Of a stretch of DNA of 64,000 nt, positions 23,141 to 34,740 are shown piece by piece; the first letter of the stretch is position 1, and every line of letters begins with the position of its first letter. The notes under the pieces are model-generated. The model was not told the origin of the DNA and searched no databases. It saw only the letters and a program-made list of their open reading frames with translations. The translations under genes were made by a program, and so were the position numbers. Origin of the DNA: Aphrophora alni (lineage: Eukaryota; Arthropoda; Insecta; Hemiptera; Aphrophoridae); contig OY740773.1 in assembly GCA_963513935.1 (NCBI GenBank), forward strand, positions 96,767,291 to 96,831,290, given 5' to 3'.

Positions 23141-24660
23141 TAGGAGAAGAGTGAAGCAAGAAAGTCCGTTATCAGCGCTGCTGTCTAATATGGTACTAAA
23201 TACGAAGGTTAAAAAAAAAAATAATAATAAAGAAATGCCTTGTTATGGGTGAGATACAGCTCTCAGTTTTGACGTTTGCGGGTGATATCTTTGTATTCAC
23301 GATTAATGAAAAAGTGATAGTTGTAATATACTGTATTATGTGAGGAACTAAAAAAAAAAAGTTGGGTACAAATATCACTCCAGAAATCTTCCAGGAATGT
23401 ATTGGTTGAGGGAAGAAGTGAAAATAAGGGAAAAGGAAAACCGATTAAAAATTACAAAGTAGCCGAGTCATTTGATTAAAAGTAGTCTCATATAAAATTT
23501 AAAAAGGAAGAAATAACGAGGAGATATAAGGAATGATATGGAACTTGCAAGGAATAGACAAGGTTATTAAAACCTCAACAAAAAATAGAGCTAACAACTA
23601 TGTATATGATACCATGTTTACTCTATAAATTAATAGCAAACGAATCAGGGAAAAGATACTTAGAAAGATGAGATATGGAAATTAAAACCTTAGTGAAGAT
23701 GTTCCACCTGCTTAACAGAGTCAATGAAGGATTATTCTAAGTGAGGAAAAGGGACGAAGGGTGTGGAAAACCCCATTAGTGAACCTCGTCGAGACGGTAC
23801 ACCTAAGGGGAGGACAAAGAATAATGAGATATGGAGATGAACAGAACTGACCAAAGCTTTGATCAGTTGGATATACCTGAAAATTGGAAGAGACATGGAA
23901 TTAGAGACAACAGCTGATAAGAACATAGAGAAATGGAAAAGAGAAGCACAGAAAGAGTTTATAAGATCAACAAGTCTTAGATCGCAAAGCCAGGGGGTGA
24001 ATTGCTTTAGAAATGAATAAATAGGGAATTTTTGATTATGAAAGAATATTTTAAAGGAAGGGGAATTTATAGATGTACTCAAATTAAGAAAAAATATATT
24101 TGGGGTAATGTCAGCAAATAACGGGAGAACCCCTTAATGGTGTAGAAGATGTGGAGTTAAAGAATAAACTCTGGGTTATATGTAATTGGTCAGCGTAGGT
24201 GTTATGTTTGTTTCCTTTTTAGACTTTAGGTTTAGTAATTAAAATAGGAATTTGAGACAGATACATGTTTATCTTTAATCCGCCATCTTCTTGTACAGTG
24301 CTCCCACACCATTCCATAGATCACACCAGTCATAGATGGTCTAAATATCTTCACTACATAGATATTACAACAGTATGTATGGACACAGTATAAGAATCAG
24401 GAGACGTGATGAAATAGTGAAAAAATTAGAAGAAAGTGGAGCGTTAGTGGCGAGAGAGAAGACGTCAATCTGGAGATGGCGAAATGCTGAAGTAATTAAT
24501 AGCTGAAATCACCGGAAGCTATGAGAATGGACAATCGCTGATGCAGGGATATAATGAAAAGGTAGAAATTACATAAGACGAAGGAAGTGGTAAAAGAAAG
24601 GGAGAGTAGTAGTGTACCATTAGTTTTGGATGGAGAGGAGCTATATAATACAGAACACTT
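23141..24660 (+). mobile_element. R2-type non-LTR retrotransposon relic (reverse transcriptase to C-terminal domain)
   Basis: Collinear pieces on the plus strand follow the layout of LINEs with a restriction-like endonuclease. 23142 onward reads VKQESPLSALLSNMVLN (reverse transcriptase GVKQGDPLSPLLFN block). 23275 onward reads FAGDIFVFTINEK, the catalytic [FY]ADD block with one Asp changed to Gly. 23690s hold a MFHLLNRVNEGLF block. 23975..24010 reads TSLRSQSQGVNCF (family W..L..QG.GV..F). 24055..24095 reads LKEGEFIDVLKLRKNIFG. 24130..24175 reads WCRRCGVKE, then TLGYM, the CCHC zinc-finger region. Near 24385..24450 RIRRRDEIVKKLEESGA follows after a presumed insertion. Many stops. R2 proper sits in 28S rDNA; no rDNA is seen here, so an R2-clade relative or a displaced copy is likely. 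Confidence 0.78.
24190..24382. other. Probable insertion inside the R2-type relic
   Basis: The C-rich finger (WCRRCGVKE..TLGYM) and the RIRRRDEIVKKLEE segment are normally almost adjacent in R2-like proteins. Here they are separated by about 190 bp without that coding pattern. No target duplication or known family was identified. Confidence 0.4.
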
Positions 24661-25113
24661 AAATGACAACGTATTACTAACTAAGATAATAATAACTGTG
24701 ATTCAGTCAACCATCTCGATATCAAGAGCACACCTCTTACTAGAATAGGTAAGAGTACATATGATATGGACCACGAATTATAAAGTGGAAAGTTAACGCT
24801 GAGTTTTTTCTTTTTTCGATAAAGCTAAATTTTTGGGTAGCTGCGGAAAAACACAATGAGGAAAAACACAAATTTGCAACTTTCTCAGAACTGGATCTAA
24901 CAATTATTATCAAATTTCGCACGTCATCTTTTCAAAAATGTTAATATGTGTATTATCGACAAAAATTGGAAAATTCGCCTATGGGGTTGTTCAAAGAGAC
25001 GAAATTTTTCAAAATCTACTTTTGCAAATTTTAGTACAAATGTGAAGATTACTGTTCCAAACACTTGAGCAAAATAAAAATTGAAGAAAATATTACGTTT
25101 CAGGAATAATTGT

Positions 25114-25686
25114 CAAAAACTAAAATGTACCTTTAATGGACGTCTTTAAAAACTAAAATGTACCTTTAATGGACGTCATTAAAAACTAAAATGTACCTTT
25201 AATGGACGTCATTAAAAACCAAAATGCACCTTTAATAGACGTCATTAAAAACCAAAATGTACCTTTAATGGACGTCATTAAAAACCAAAATGTACCTTTA
25301 ATGGACGTTATTAAAAACCAAAATGTACCTTTAATGGACGTCATTAAAAACCAAAATGTACCTTTAATGGACGTCATTAAAACCAAAATGTACCTTTAAT
25401 GGACGTCATTAAAAACCAAAATGTACCTTTAATGGACGTCATTAAAACCAAAATGTACCTTTAATGGACCTCATTAAAAACTAAAATGTACCTTTAATGG
25501 ACGTCCTTAAAAACCAAAATGTACCTTTAATGGACGTCATTATAAACTAAAATGTACCTTTAATGGACGTCATTAAAAACTAAAATGTACCTTTAATGGA
25601 CGTCATTAAAAACCTAAATGTACCTTTAATGGACGTCATTAAAAATTAAAATGTACCTTTAATGGACGTCATTAAAAACTAAAATG
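25114..25686. repeat. 33-bp minisatellite, about 17 units
   Basis: The unit core is AAAATGTACCTTTAATGG followed by ACGTCATTAAAAAC. Copies differ by single changes and a few one-base deletions near 25380 and 25445. Because 33 is divisible by three, the array reads open for tens of codons on both strands, giving an 11-residue repeat (MDVIKNQNVPL on the plus strand). That is a by-product of the period, with no sign of a gene. Each unit carries GGACGTCAT, close to a cAMP-response-element half site. Confidence 0.93.
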
Positions 25687-25689
25687 AAA

Positions 25690-27456
25690 TATGCTGAGAT
25701 GATTCATTTATGACACTAGCGATACAAGTTTAGTGTAATTATTTTCTCAAACAGGATGTCCATGGTTTATTTTCAATTTTTATATGATAACGACTAAACT
25801 GTCATTTTGGGTGATTATTTACTCCAGGATGGGTGACTGAGAAAATTTTCGTAATGTTTTTTTAAATATAAATCAAAGAAAGCTAACCAAACTATCATAA
25901 TTGTAAATGACCCTGAATAAATCAACTAACCAAAACAACTCAATTGGTTGAATAAATTGAATCCAAACTTGTTGGAAGCTAATGCTGTATGTACATTATG
26001 CAGTTTGCTGAGTATTATTAATGTATGCAGCATCAGATATACTCGTGGTTTACTAATTTCCAGATTGTAAAGTCACAAGCTACGTTGAATTCACTTATGT
26101 ATACTAACAATAACGGTTTTCAATTAGAATTTGTTAACTGTTAACTATTAGAATCTCGTTATTTTAAAAATTGAATCGATCTTTTGTTACATGGTTATTT
26201 TTAACAATCCTCTCTATTCACTATTTTCTATTGATTTATGTTTTTTTAACCATCCTCTGTATTCACTATTTTCTATTGATTTAAAAAAAATAATTTATAA
26301 GTGAATAGGTATGTACGTTTTGTGCTATATGTACAAATCTGTTCAAAAACTCTAGCAAAGAAAAACAAGATTATTTGATCAAGAAATTTTATTCTAATCA
26401 TTTAAATTTTGTTAAATAAAGGATTATTATATGCGTATTTAAATTCCCCATCGTGGATGTGTACACTGGTGAGGGGATAGGGTTCGCTTGTGTATGAACA
26501 CTGAAATAAATTAGAATGATTCACTGCGTTTGGGCAGTGTAACTTTGAGGAGTTGGAACGTTAAAATTGATGTCAATTTGTACAGAATAATAATTTCTAC
26601 AATATTATTGATCAAGAATAACCGATAAAATCTAATGTATACAGTTATAAGTGGATAATTATACTGAGTTAGTTTTTTCTAATGTAGAATAACTGCATAT
26701 AAAAATATAAACAGAAGTGTAAGAAAAGATATAATTCAAAAGATAAATTCAAAAGGAAATATAAAAGCCCAAATTGACTGATTCTGAACGATAATTGTAT
26801 TGAAAGCGTAAGAAAGCCGAGCACGTCATCGCCGCCTAGACCGATGGATACTGACTGGATATACAACAACTTTGAAACATTACACAATGATTGCTGCAGT
26901 TCGTTGTGAATAGTTTGTAATGACATGTTAGTGGACCGATGTTCATACGAATCAGCGTTTATCAACTTTTGCATCTTATTTCTTTAATAACACAAAAACG
27001 TATTCGCCCAAACTATTGTAGTTGTATCACGCAACATTTCATGTCAATCATTTTGATGACGACAATATCAAAAAGCTACTACCTGAATAATCGGGAACAA
27101 GCAAACAGAATAGGACATTTTCTTGTTGTTTAAAGGCGGAAAATATTTCAGTCATCACCCCCTTATAAATAAAAAGGCAAATACGAACATTACATAAAGT
27201 CTCCTCACGATTCCTAAGCCCGTACTCACTACATTGAGCACCTGAGGGTAATATAAGTGGAGAGAGAGAGGCGTACGATAAACAAAAAATAAGAATCTTC
27301 CGAACACCTGCAATCAGTTGACGCAGATTCTGAAAATTTAGCGATATACTATAGTTAAAAAAATATTTAACAAAACGAACTTTACTAAGACATTGTTGAA
27401 TTACCTCCTTAAAAAAGACATTTTTACTTTTACTAATTATCTTCGTCCTATCTTAT
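25690..27456. other. Intron stretch without recognised genes
   Basis: Apart from the 46-bp duplication at 26190, only short frames on both strands that lack codon structure. Confidence 0.45.
26190..26284. repeat. Two tandem copies of a roughly 46-bp unit
   Basis: tttttaacaatcctctctat and tttttaaccatcctctgtat are each followed by tcactattttctattgattt. High identity suggests a recent duplication. Confidence 0.75.
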
Positions 27457-27960
27457 ATATACAGGGTGTCTTGCAACCATATGAACAAACTTTGTCACGT
27501 TATTCAGCATGTCAAAAGAAACAAAAAATGTAATATAACATGTGTCCTATCTCATTCCGTTTTCGGTCTATCCGTCTGTATGTGTTTTTTTTTTTTAAAC
27601 ATTAATATTTTTGAAACTTTTTGAGGGAAAATCATGATACTTGGTATGATTGTTACTGTAGGTAGTTTATAAATGCCAATAAAATTTCGTTTTCATACAA
27701 CTTTCCGTTTCAAGATGGCGGCAGTTCAAAATGTTCAAAGTTAAATAATTAATAAACTACAAATTTTATCAAAAAATGTTAAGACACAAAAAAGTTAGAC
27801 AATTTTAAGACAAATAAAATTATGTATAATTTATTCTTATTGACTGAAGTATAACTAAGAAAATTACATTTTGGTTAACATGGGCTACCATGGTTATTAA
27901 AACGTTCATTAGAAAAGAACAAACAATAAAACAGCTCATTACAAGTAAAGTGGTGTCAAC
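27457..27960 (+). mobile_element. Non-autonomous Tc1/mariner-like element, left end
   Basis: It begins tatatacagggtgtcttgca, a TA followed by the CAGGGTG terminus seen at several other sites here (44561, 49919, reversed at 41410). The internal sequence has the tccgtctgtatg and aagatggcggc motifs common in this repeat group. No matching right end was found, so the right border is approximate. Confidence 0.45.
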
Positions 27961-29324
27961 GTCTATTACGTGACTTATTGAACAGAGAGTTATACTTCAG
28001 TCAATAACAGAGACCACTCCTGTTGCAATCACTATATATTATATGTGAGGAAATTAAGAATGTAGAGAGGGATCCAACCTAAGCTAAGGAAAGTTTCTCG
28101 GGATTATTACGTTCGCCAGTACTGACTATAGATGAGCACGTTGGGAGTACTCTAACTTCCATAACAAGCAAACACCCTAACAAAACAACATTACAATGAC
28201 TAAAAGGCTTCGAGGAACTAGCACAACGTTTAAACATATTTAGTTTCATTGAAGATGTTGAATTAGTCAGAAACGTTATCTTTTTGGTGTGTTTCTTTTT
28301 TGTAGAATGTAAGTGTTTCATTAACCGATAATGACGAATTGAGAATTAATCGAAGAGTTTGTAAATAGCATATACTTATTTAAACACCCTACAAAGTTGT
28401 ATTTATCAATATATAATATGAAAGTAAAGTCAATTGTTTAACAAAATGGCGGATGACCCATGTCAGATATCATAAGATGTATCGGCTACAGGTTCTGAGT
28501 TGATGAAGATATATCGACTACGGTTTCCCAGTTGTGTTTCTTGAAAGTTTTGAAAATTCTGACGATGATAGGTTCCTTCGTTATTTATTGAAAGTTGTTG
28601 TGGACGCCATGTTATTTATGTTATTTTCGTCCCGAAATTTATCAGGAGGCGTGTTACGCTCGAATCTGTTCAAGGAAAATTTGGTAGTCCGCAAATGAAT
28701 CACGTGTGAATAATAACTTTTCTAATTCCGTAATCCCTTTTCACATAAAATCCAGGTTTTGTGTTTGCTAAATTAAACTTTCTTCTCTGTTTCTTGTTTG
28801 CCACTGCTTGTAAAATATTCACTGGACATAATATACTTAAGAGTATGCTTCTAATACCTTGTTTTATTTTTTTAAGACAAAGTACAGGTTTTATTCATTG
28901 CATTAAACAGATCAGATTGATTTGTTCAACAATTATTATATTTTTGAAACATGTCTTAAAGTTGTGTAATTTTTGTTTTTACTAAAGTAAACATGCGGTA
29001 TAGACTACTAGAATTAGTTAAAAAATAAAGAAGTATATGGAAATATTTGTGAATAGATTTTCTCTATCTAAGAAGGTTATTTATGTTATAATAAATATCC
29101 AAAAACATTCCTCGATGCTCGCTCTTTCAGCCTCTCTCTTTTATAGGATAAAATTTTTAAACTAATTTTACCTAAATATTTTAAGTTAAATTATATTTAT
29201 TTTCTGTTCTTACAATATTTCATTATATGAAATTACAATATATGTCTCCATTAAGCACACTTAGGCTAAAAACACATAATTAAAAATGCAATAAATGCAG
29301 TTTAAAAAATCATACTGTACTAGC
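27961..29324. other. Intron stretch without recognised genes
   Basis: AT-rich. Short frames (for example 28079..28321 minus) show low-complexity composition and no motif. Confidence 0.45.
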
Positions 29325-29665
<341 letters not shown>

Positions 29666-29716
29666 TGTTCAAATCGATGATATAGTCATCATCGTAAGAG
29701 TTTTAGCCCTAACACT

Positions 29717-29760
29717 CTGATGATGATGAATGTGTCATCGAAATGTACATGATGGTACAT
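29717..29760 (+). ncRNA. Hammerhead-ribozyme-like motif with stems II and III
   Basis: CTGATGA at 29717..29723, then stem II GATGA (29725..29729) pairing with TCATC (29735..29739), then GAAA (29740..29743). Stem III pairs TGTAC (29744..29748) with GTACA (29755..29759) around loop ATGATG, and T at 29760 can pair with the last A of GAAA. This is the full conserved core. The cleavage-site base (29761) is G, which hammerheads do not tolerate, and no good stem I is evident. Likely an inactive copy, or a resemblance. Confidence 0.4.
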
Positions 29761-30091
29761 GATAAAAGTAATTGGATAAATTCTTAGTTTTGATTCCTGT
29801 TTTTGTGGTTCGAGGAATTCTTGTTTTCCTTATTAATTTATAGGACTACAAATAACAAAATTTCAATATATAATGAAATTCAGTATTAAACCTGTATAAT
29901 ACAGAAACGAAATTCTATAATTTATAATGAATAAATTAAGTTTATTTAATTACTCATTATTTAATAATCAACGTATTCTATTTATAGTTAATATGGCACA
30001 GCTCAGTTTACACATCAAAATACAATTACGAAGTATGAATTGATATGAGAAGAGTGTTTTACTCATTCTTTAGCAATATGACGACTCGGCA

Positions 30092-30153
30092 ATCGACTGA
30101 TACAAACTGCCTCTTGTGTTTTTGACCTTGTGTAAAACTTAGAATAAAGGCAT
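30092..30153 (+). repeat. Direct repeat copy 1 (61 bp)
   Basis: ATCGACTGATACAAACTGCC then TCTTGTGTTTTTGACCTTG then TGTAAAACTT recurs almost unchanged at 30773..30834. Confidence 0.85.
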
Positions 30154-30740
30154 TTTTCAAACTTTTATTTGTTCGGATAAACCTATTACCATTACTTACT
30201 TCAAATGATAAATAAGTTATTGAACTTTCATTAGCCAGTTTATGTTTCTGCCCACCCGTAATCTATGTACACTCTTCATTTACTTAACATCCGAATGATG
30301 TTTTAGCAATTCACTAGGACATGTACTACACTGCTTACTTCTTGATACAATGACATAAAATAGATACTTCTGTCAGGAACGAATTTAGATTTATAACAGT
30401 GAGTGTTTGGACTTTTAATACAGGTTTCCATGGTAACTGATGGAGCTGTCAAACACCACTCGTGTGTAGAATTATACTGTACACAGAGTTAGATATTTTA
30501 ATGCATAGGGTTCGTGACAGCATCGTTGAACCTCCGTTACACAGAGGGCTCTAGAAGTTCTGTCCCATCAACAAATATAAACCAGTGTAATTACATGTTA
30601 ATGCGACAACTTAGTACAATAATCGCAGTGTTTGTAACTCTTTTATGGGGGTTTATCACGTTGTAACAGTGATCCTTAGGAAATAAATATTTTTTGTTTC
30701 TTTTAAGTTCTCTTAAATCCAATAATACATGTTTCCTACG

Positions 30741-30758
30741 TTTAACCTAACCTAACTT
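30741..30758. repeat. Interstitial TTAGG-type telomere motif
   Basis: Two to three CCTAA units (tttaacctaacctaac). Similar short runs are at 33947..33965 and 50618..50636. Confidence 0.6.
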
Positions 30759-30772
30759 AATCTGTATCGGCT

Positions 30773-30834
30773 ATCGACTGATACAAACTGCCTCTTGTGT
30801 TTTTGACCTTGTGTAAAACTTCGAACAAAGGCAA
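30773..30834 (+). repeat. Direct repeat copy 2 (61 bp)
   Basis: Near-identical to 30092..30153, 681 bp downstream. It ends just before the large palindrome at 30872. The pair could bound a duplicated or inserted segment. Confidence 0.85.
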
Positions 30835-30871
30835 TTTATTCCACACACTTCATCAATATGAAAGAAATAAT

Positions 30872-31083
30872 CCCAAAACTACAAATAAAACACTAAATTA
30901 ACGTTATAAAGTTTATTAAACCCTATGTACATTTCCGTAACATAGCTACCTTCCTCAGAGGGATATAAACCAATACTTGTTTATTGTTTGTATCCCTCTG
31001 AGGAAGGTAGCTTTGTTACCGAAACGTACATAAGAGTTTATTAAACTTGCTAACATTAATTTAGTGTTTTATTTGTAGTTTTA
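30872..31083. repeat. 210-bp palindrome with hammerhead-like core in each arm
   Basis: Left arm from 30872 (aaaactacaaataaaacact...agtttattaaa...ctaccttcctcagagggata) is the reverse complement, with few mismatches, of the right arm ending at 31083 (...tagtgttttatttgtagttt). The centre is a short loop near caatacttgtttattg. The right arm has CTGAGGA (30998..31004), GGTA pairing TACC (31006..31009 with 31017..31020), then GAAA (31021..31024). The left arm carries the same core reversed (30932..30958). No stem III is clear. Confidence 0.75.
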
Positions 31084-31739
31084 GGACTGCATCTTTCATA
31101 TCGTTATTAACCAGAAGGCTCATTACATATTGTACACTTCATCAAGTCTAACGTTAAAATAATAATGAACAAACTTTCTCATATTTAAAACAACCTCTCA
31201 AAAAATCTTGCCACTATTACTTACGTGCAATGAAAAGAAAATGTAATTTTCATTATTACTTACAGTTCCCCGTATATGACTTATGAAAGTTGGTCCAGAA
31301 AATCCCTTTTTAAACAATTTTAAAACATTTTTAAGTAGAGCCTAAGTTTCCTTGCAAAGAGTAACTCGTATTCTATTTAAGTCAACTTTTTAATGGCGGG
31401 AGTTAAAGCTCATTTTTGTTTATTGTCAGGTATTCCGCAACGGTTTGGACCATTAATCTACAAATTTAGCCAAAATAATGAAATTGGAAAAGGTGACTTC
31501 ATGGCGGGTTATTTTACTCCCAAACCAATATGTTTCAGATGATTTGGACCGAAATTTTTTTAAAAATCTCTATAAACTGCGTTTATTCAAAATTGATAAA
31601 AATTGTTATAATTTTTTTTTTCCGTTCAGTTATCATCGGAAAATTAGAAGAAAAGAGTTTCAAATCTAGACCTCTATATCTCGAATACTCTGATATTCTG
31701 ATACCGTAATGGTCGGAAGAAAAGATAAATGGGATCTAG

Positions 31740-32600
31740 TTAATTAGTGATTTAGGGGTCCCAGGCTATTATGCCTCTTGTCACTGCGACCCAAATGGAT
31801 CTTTTGTGACTACCCAACTAATTTTGTTTCAGACCCAGCCAAGATTTAAGCTTCCTAAGAATCTTAAAATGGTTCTGGTCGTTAGCTCTTCATTGGTGGG
31901 GAAAGGAGAGCTGAGGTAAAGTACCCTTTTCTAGGTTAGAGATTCACACTCACACAACCATTGTTCGGCTGTCTATGTGTCAGGCAGAAGCAACATGTAT
32001 CCACTGGAAAGTGTCCGGACAGTATGCCAATAATCAGTCTAAGCTCCCTTCTAATATTGTAGCCTTTATTCTAGAGTAGACTATACACTTTTTAGCTTGT
32101 CTTATACCAGGGTGGGTGATACAATCTTGTTCCCAGGTTTCCATGATATTATGAAGATATATTTTAGACACCCCAAAGAATGGTTCGGGCCCAACAAAAT
32201 CAGCCTCTGCACCCTCCTTGACAAAGCGATCAGCTTCTTAATTTTCTGTTATTCCTTAATGTCCTGGCCTGACACCCAAAGTAAAGAGACTTTTTTGTTT
32301 GTTGCTAGTTGATTGATTACTTGTAGACATTCCCAGACCAATCTTTACTCAAAAGCGTAAGAGCCTTAAGAGCTGCCTGACTACTTGACATGATATAGAT
32401 TTCTACGCCTTTAAGACCTTTTTTTATATTCTCTCTAGCCCAGTGCTCTATATCATGTTTCTCAGTTTAAAATATGGATGGAGTTTTTCCTAGGGTTTTC
32501 TTAGGGCTAAAATTTGAATGAGGTCTAACCCAAGGCTACATGAAGTAAGAAGCAACTAAATCAATGTTATTAACTCCCGCCCCTAAAAGGCGGATGTCAA
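31740..32600 (-). mobile_element. LINE relic: ribonuclease H domain and C-terminal region
   Basis: On the minus strand near 32440..32340 it reads MIQHWARENIKKGLKGVEIY then IMSSSQAALKALTLLSKD. This matches the ribonuclease H block IYIMSDSQAALKAL of I/R1-group LINEs with its Asp changed to Ser. Near 32270..32090 it reads EADRFVKEGAEADFVGPEPF and GVSKIYLHNIMETWEQDCI (family ADELARxGA..GPEPF). Near 31950 a TAEQWLCECESL piece matches the C-terminal HTLCECPAL-type zinc knuckle. Several stops; upstream reverse transcriptase absent. 31740..31800 looks like its 3' untranslated end. Confidence 0.78.
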
Positions 32601-32815
32601 GTATAAACTAAGGGGTTGTACCTTGAGATGTTTTTAGATATTTATTATAACATAAATTACTTCCTTTTTACGTTGAGAAAATTACTCCCCCAATGTGTGT
32701 TTATTGATTAAAAAAATATATATTAAAATATCTAAACTTGTCTTATGTTTAAAGTTTACATAATTTGTTTTTTGTACGTCACGTGACTTCCTTTTCTTTT
32801 TCTTTTCCTGGCGCG

Positions 32816-32840
32816 TTTCGGAGATTTACTCCATCTTCAG
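32816..32840 (-). ncRNA. Hammerhead-ribozyme-like core
   Basis: Minus strand: CTGAAGA, then stem II GGAG with loop taaat and CTCC, then GAAA. All conserved core bases and a perfect 4-bp stem II are present. The following CGCGCC offers no clear stem III and U-H cleavage site. Not linked to visible Penelope coding sequence. Confidence 0.4.
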
Positions 32841-32844
32841 ATAA

Positions 32845-34165
32845 ATCACTCTTCTGAGAATGTTAAAACATTTAAGATACACATAAACAGACACTTATAA
32901 CATATGAAATATTTAACGTTGGAAGCGCCCAGTGTAATTGTTCAAATATATAAAAACTTTTTACGAGATGGATGATTAAATTCGAATTCAAATTATTCTT
33001 TCTTTTTCTCCTTGTTTAAAAGCGAAAAATAGCTCGGTCTTTTGACAGAGTTGATTATTATTATGATTATTATATTGTTTTATCAAAACTAAATTTTTAC
33101 AGCTATTTATATAAGACTTTGGTAAAGTTACCTTGTAAGGAAACTATAAAAGAATGTCATATTCAACTCCTATGTTTTCCCTCTCAGTATCTTTCCTTTT
33201 CTTGATCCCATTGATATTCATTGCTTGCCACGACGTTGTCGATATAATGTTTGATATGAGAGACTTGACAAGAAATTGACACATGAAATCCTCTCAAAAT
33301 AAACACAATGTATATTGTAACTTATTATTTGTCATGCTGATGTTGCAAAGTTTTCTAATATGAAATTCTTTTGTTTAGATCTACAGTGTTCGATAAACAA
33401 ACACATGTAGTAATGCGTAACAAAAAAATTAACTTAGATTTAAATTAAAGGATAAAACTAAATACAATAATAGCGTGAATATTTTCTATTTTTCTGGTTG
33501 CTAAAAGGAGAAAAACTTTCGGCCATCATCGTCTAATAAAAAAAATATATTGACCCGTCGCGGTGCGATGCCGTGACACCAAATCTTAAAGCAACAGAAA
33601 GACCGAATAACAGATGTCCGAATTGTGATAGGAGTCTGCTCAGTGACGGAAATAAAGGGGTACGAGGCTCGACATTAGCTAGCGTACTGGAGAATTGAGG
33701 TACTGGAGAAAAGTAACACCTCCGCCATAATACCTTCGTAACTCGGCGAATCTTTGTCTAGTGAGTGCTGAAATAGAACATTTATAAATCACTTAATGAC
33801 AACCTATAATTTTATTTATGAATTAATTTCGAACTTCAAAGTAAATTTCAACTCCATTATTTATTTAGAAGTCATTTACTACATTCTAAAAAATTTGTTT
33901 CGTTCACGTTCAACGTCTTGTCGGAAATATTGTTATCGTTCAACGAACCTAACCTAACCTAAACCATTCTTCCGTTTCTGCACCTCTGATACATTATTTT
34001 GTTCAGTAGAAGACTGGCCTTCATCTGATATAGCGAGCATCAAACCACCGCTCTTACTGCCGCTAACCCCTCTATTTTATTCGAAATTATTAGACAGTTG
34101 GCTACTTACTTGAATGTTGGTGTTATAGTTTCGAAAAATTCCCTCGTTTTTGGAACAACTACGAA
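32845..34165. other. Intron stretch, possible old repeats
   Basis: 33500..33740 holds a ggagaaaaactttcggccatcatc type block like the start of the SINE-like family, then a G+C-richer patch without a frame. Confidence 0.35.
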
Positions 34166-34167
34166 TT

Positions 34168-34169
<2 letters not shown>

Positions 34170-34221
<52 letters not shown>
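34170..34221. repeat. (AT)n microsatellite
   Basis: About 26 AT units. Shorter AT runs occur at 34519..34539 and 56759..56784. Confidence 0.97.
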
Positions 34222-34223
<2 letters not shown>

Positions 34224-34239
34224 GGAACTATAGTACACA

Positions 34240-34460
34240 CTCCATCTTCGGTCGAGTTTATAATTTCTAATTCGGAGCTTTGGAACCCCATCCATATCTA
34301 TCCCGGGGCACCTAGCTGAATCCTACACCTTTCTTCTTCTAGTACTGAATTAAAATACTCCCCTTTATCTGTCCTATCAGGTCTCTTTGGCCAATTCTTG
34401 TTCCCTTCCGACCCTGAAGCTATAAAAGTATTCGAAGGCTAGGAGTTTTTGTTTACTTTT
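34240..34460 (-). repeat. SINE-like family copy
   Basis: Carries tcccggggcacctagctgaa, tatctgtcctatcaggtctc and ccgaccctgaagctataaaa in the order of the family seen best at 48360 and 59040. No pol III boxes recognised. Confidence 0.65.
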
Positions 34461-34670
34461 CATTTTTTTGTAAGACATTTATGCCCGGGAGGTTTTTCAC
34501 CTTTGAACAACGATAAAATATATATATATATATATATATTAATGAAAAATTACTTAGTTTTAATATTTTCATTTATTATTATTATTTTATTTCTGATTTT
34601 ATTATTGTTTAATTTTTTTTCATGCGATTTATACTACTGACTGACGGTACTTAGTAGAACTGCAATTTCA

Positions 34671-34740
34671 GGAAAGAAAACCACAAACACAATTTTTAGT
34701 AAATTCTACTTTTAAAAATTGTGTTTGAGGTTTTCTTTCC
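34671..34740. repeat. Long hairpin: 28-bp arms, 14-nt loop
   Basis: Left arm GGAAAGAAAACCACAAACAC then AATTTTTA; right arm is its reverse complement with one mismatch (34713..34740). No terminal repeats of a known element surround it. Confidence 0.9.

Noticed and set aside
23732..24082. 116-codon minus-strand frame
   Set aside because: Antisense shadow of the R2-type relic, whose motifs are all on the plus strand.
25186..25399. Open frames of an 11-residue repeat on both strands
   Set aside because: Caused by the 33-bp minisatellite period; open in both directions and without start context or flanking coding sequence.
28079..28321. 80-codon minus-strand frame
   Set aside because: Low-complexity composition and no motif; compatible with chance.
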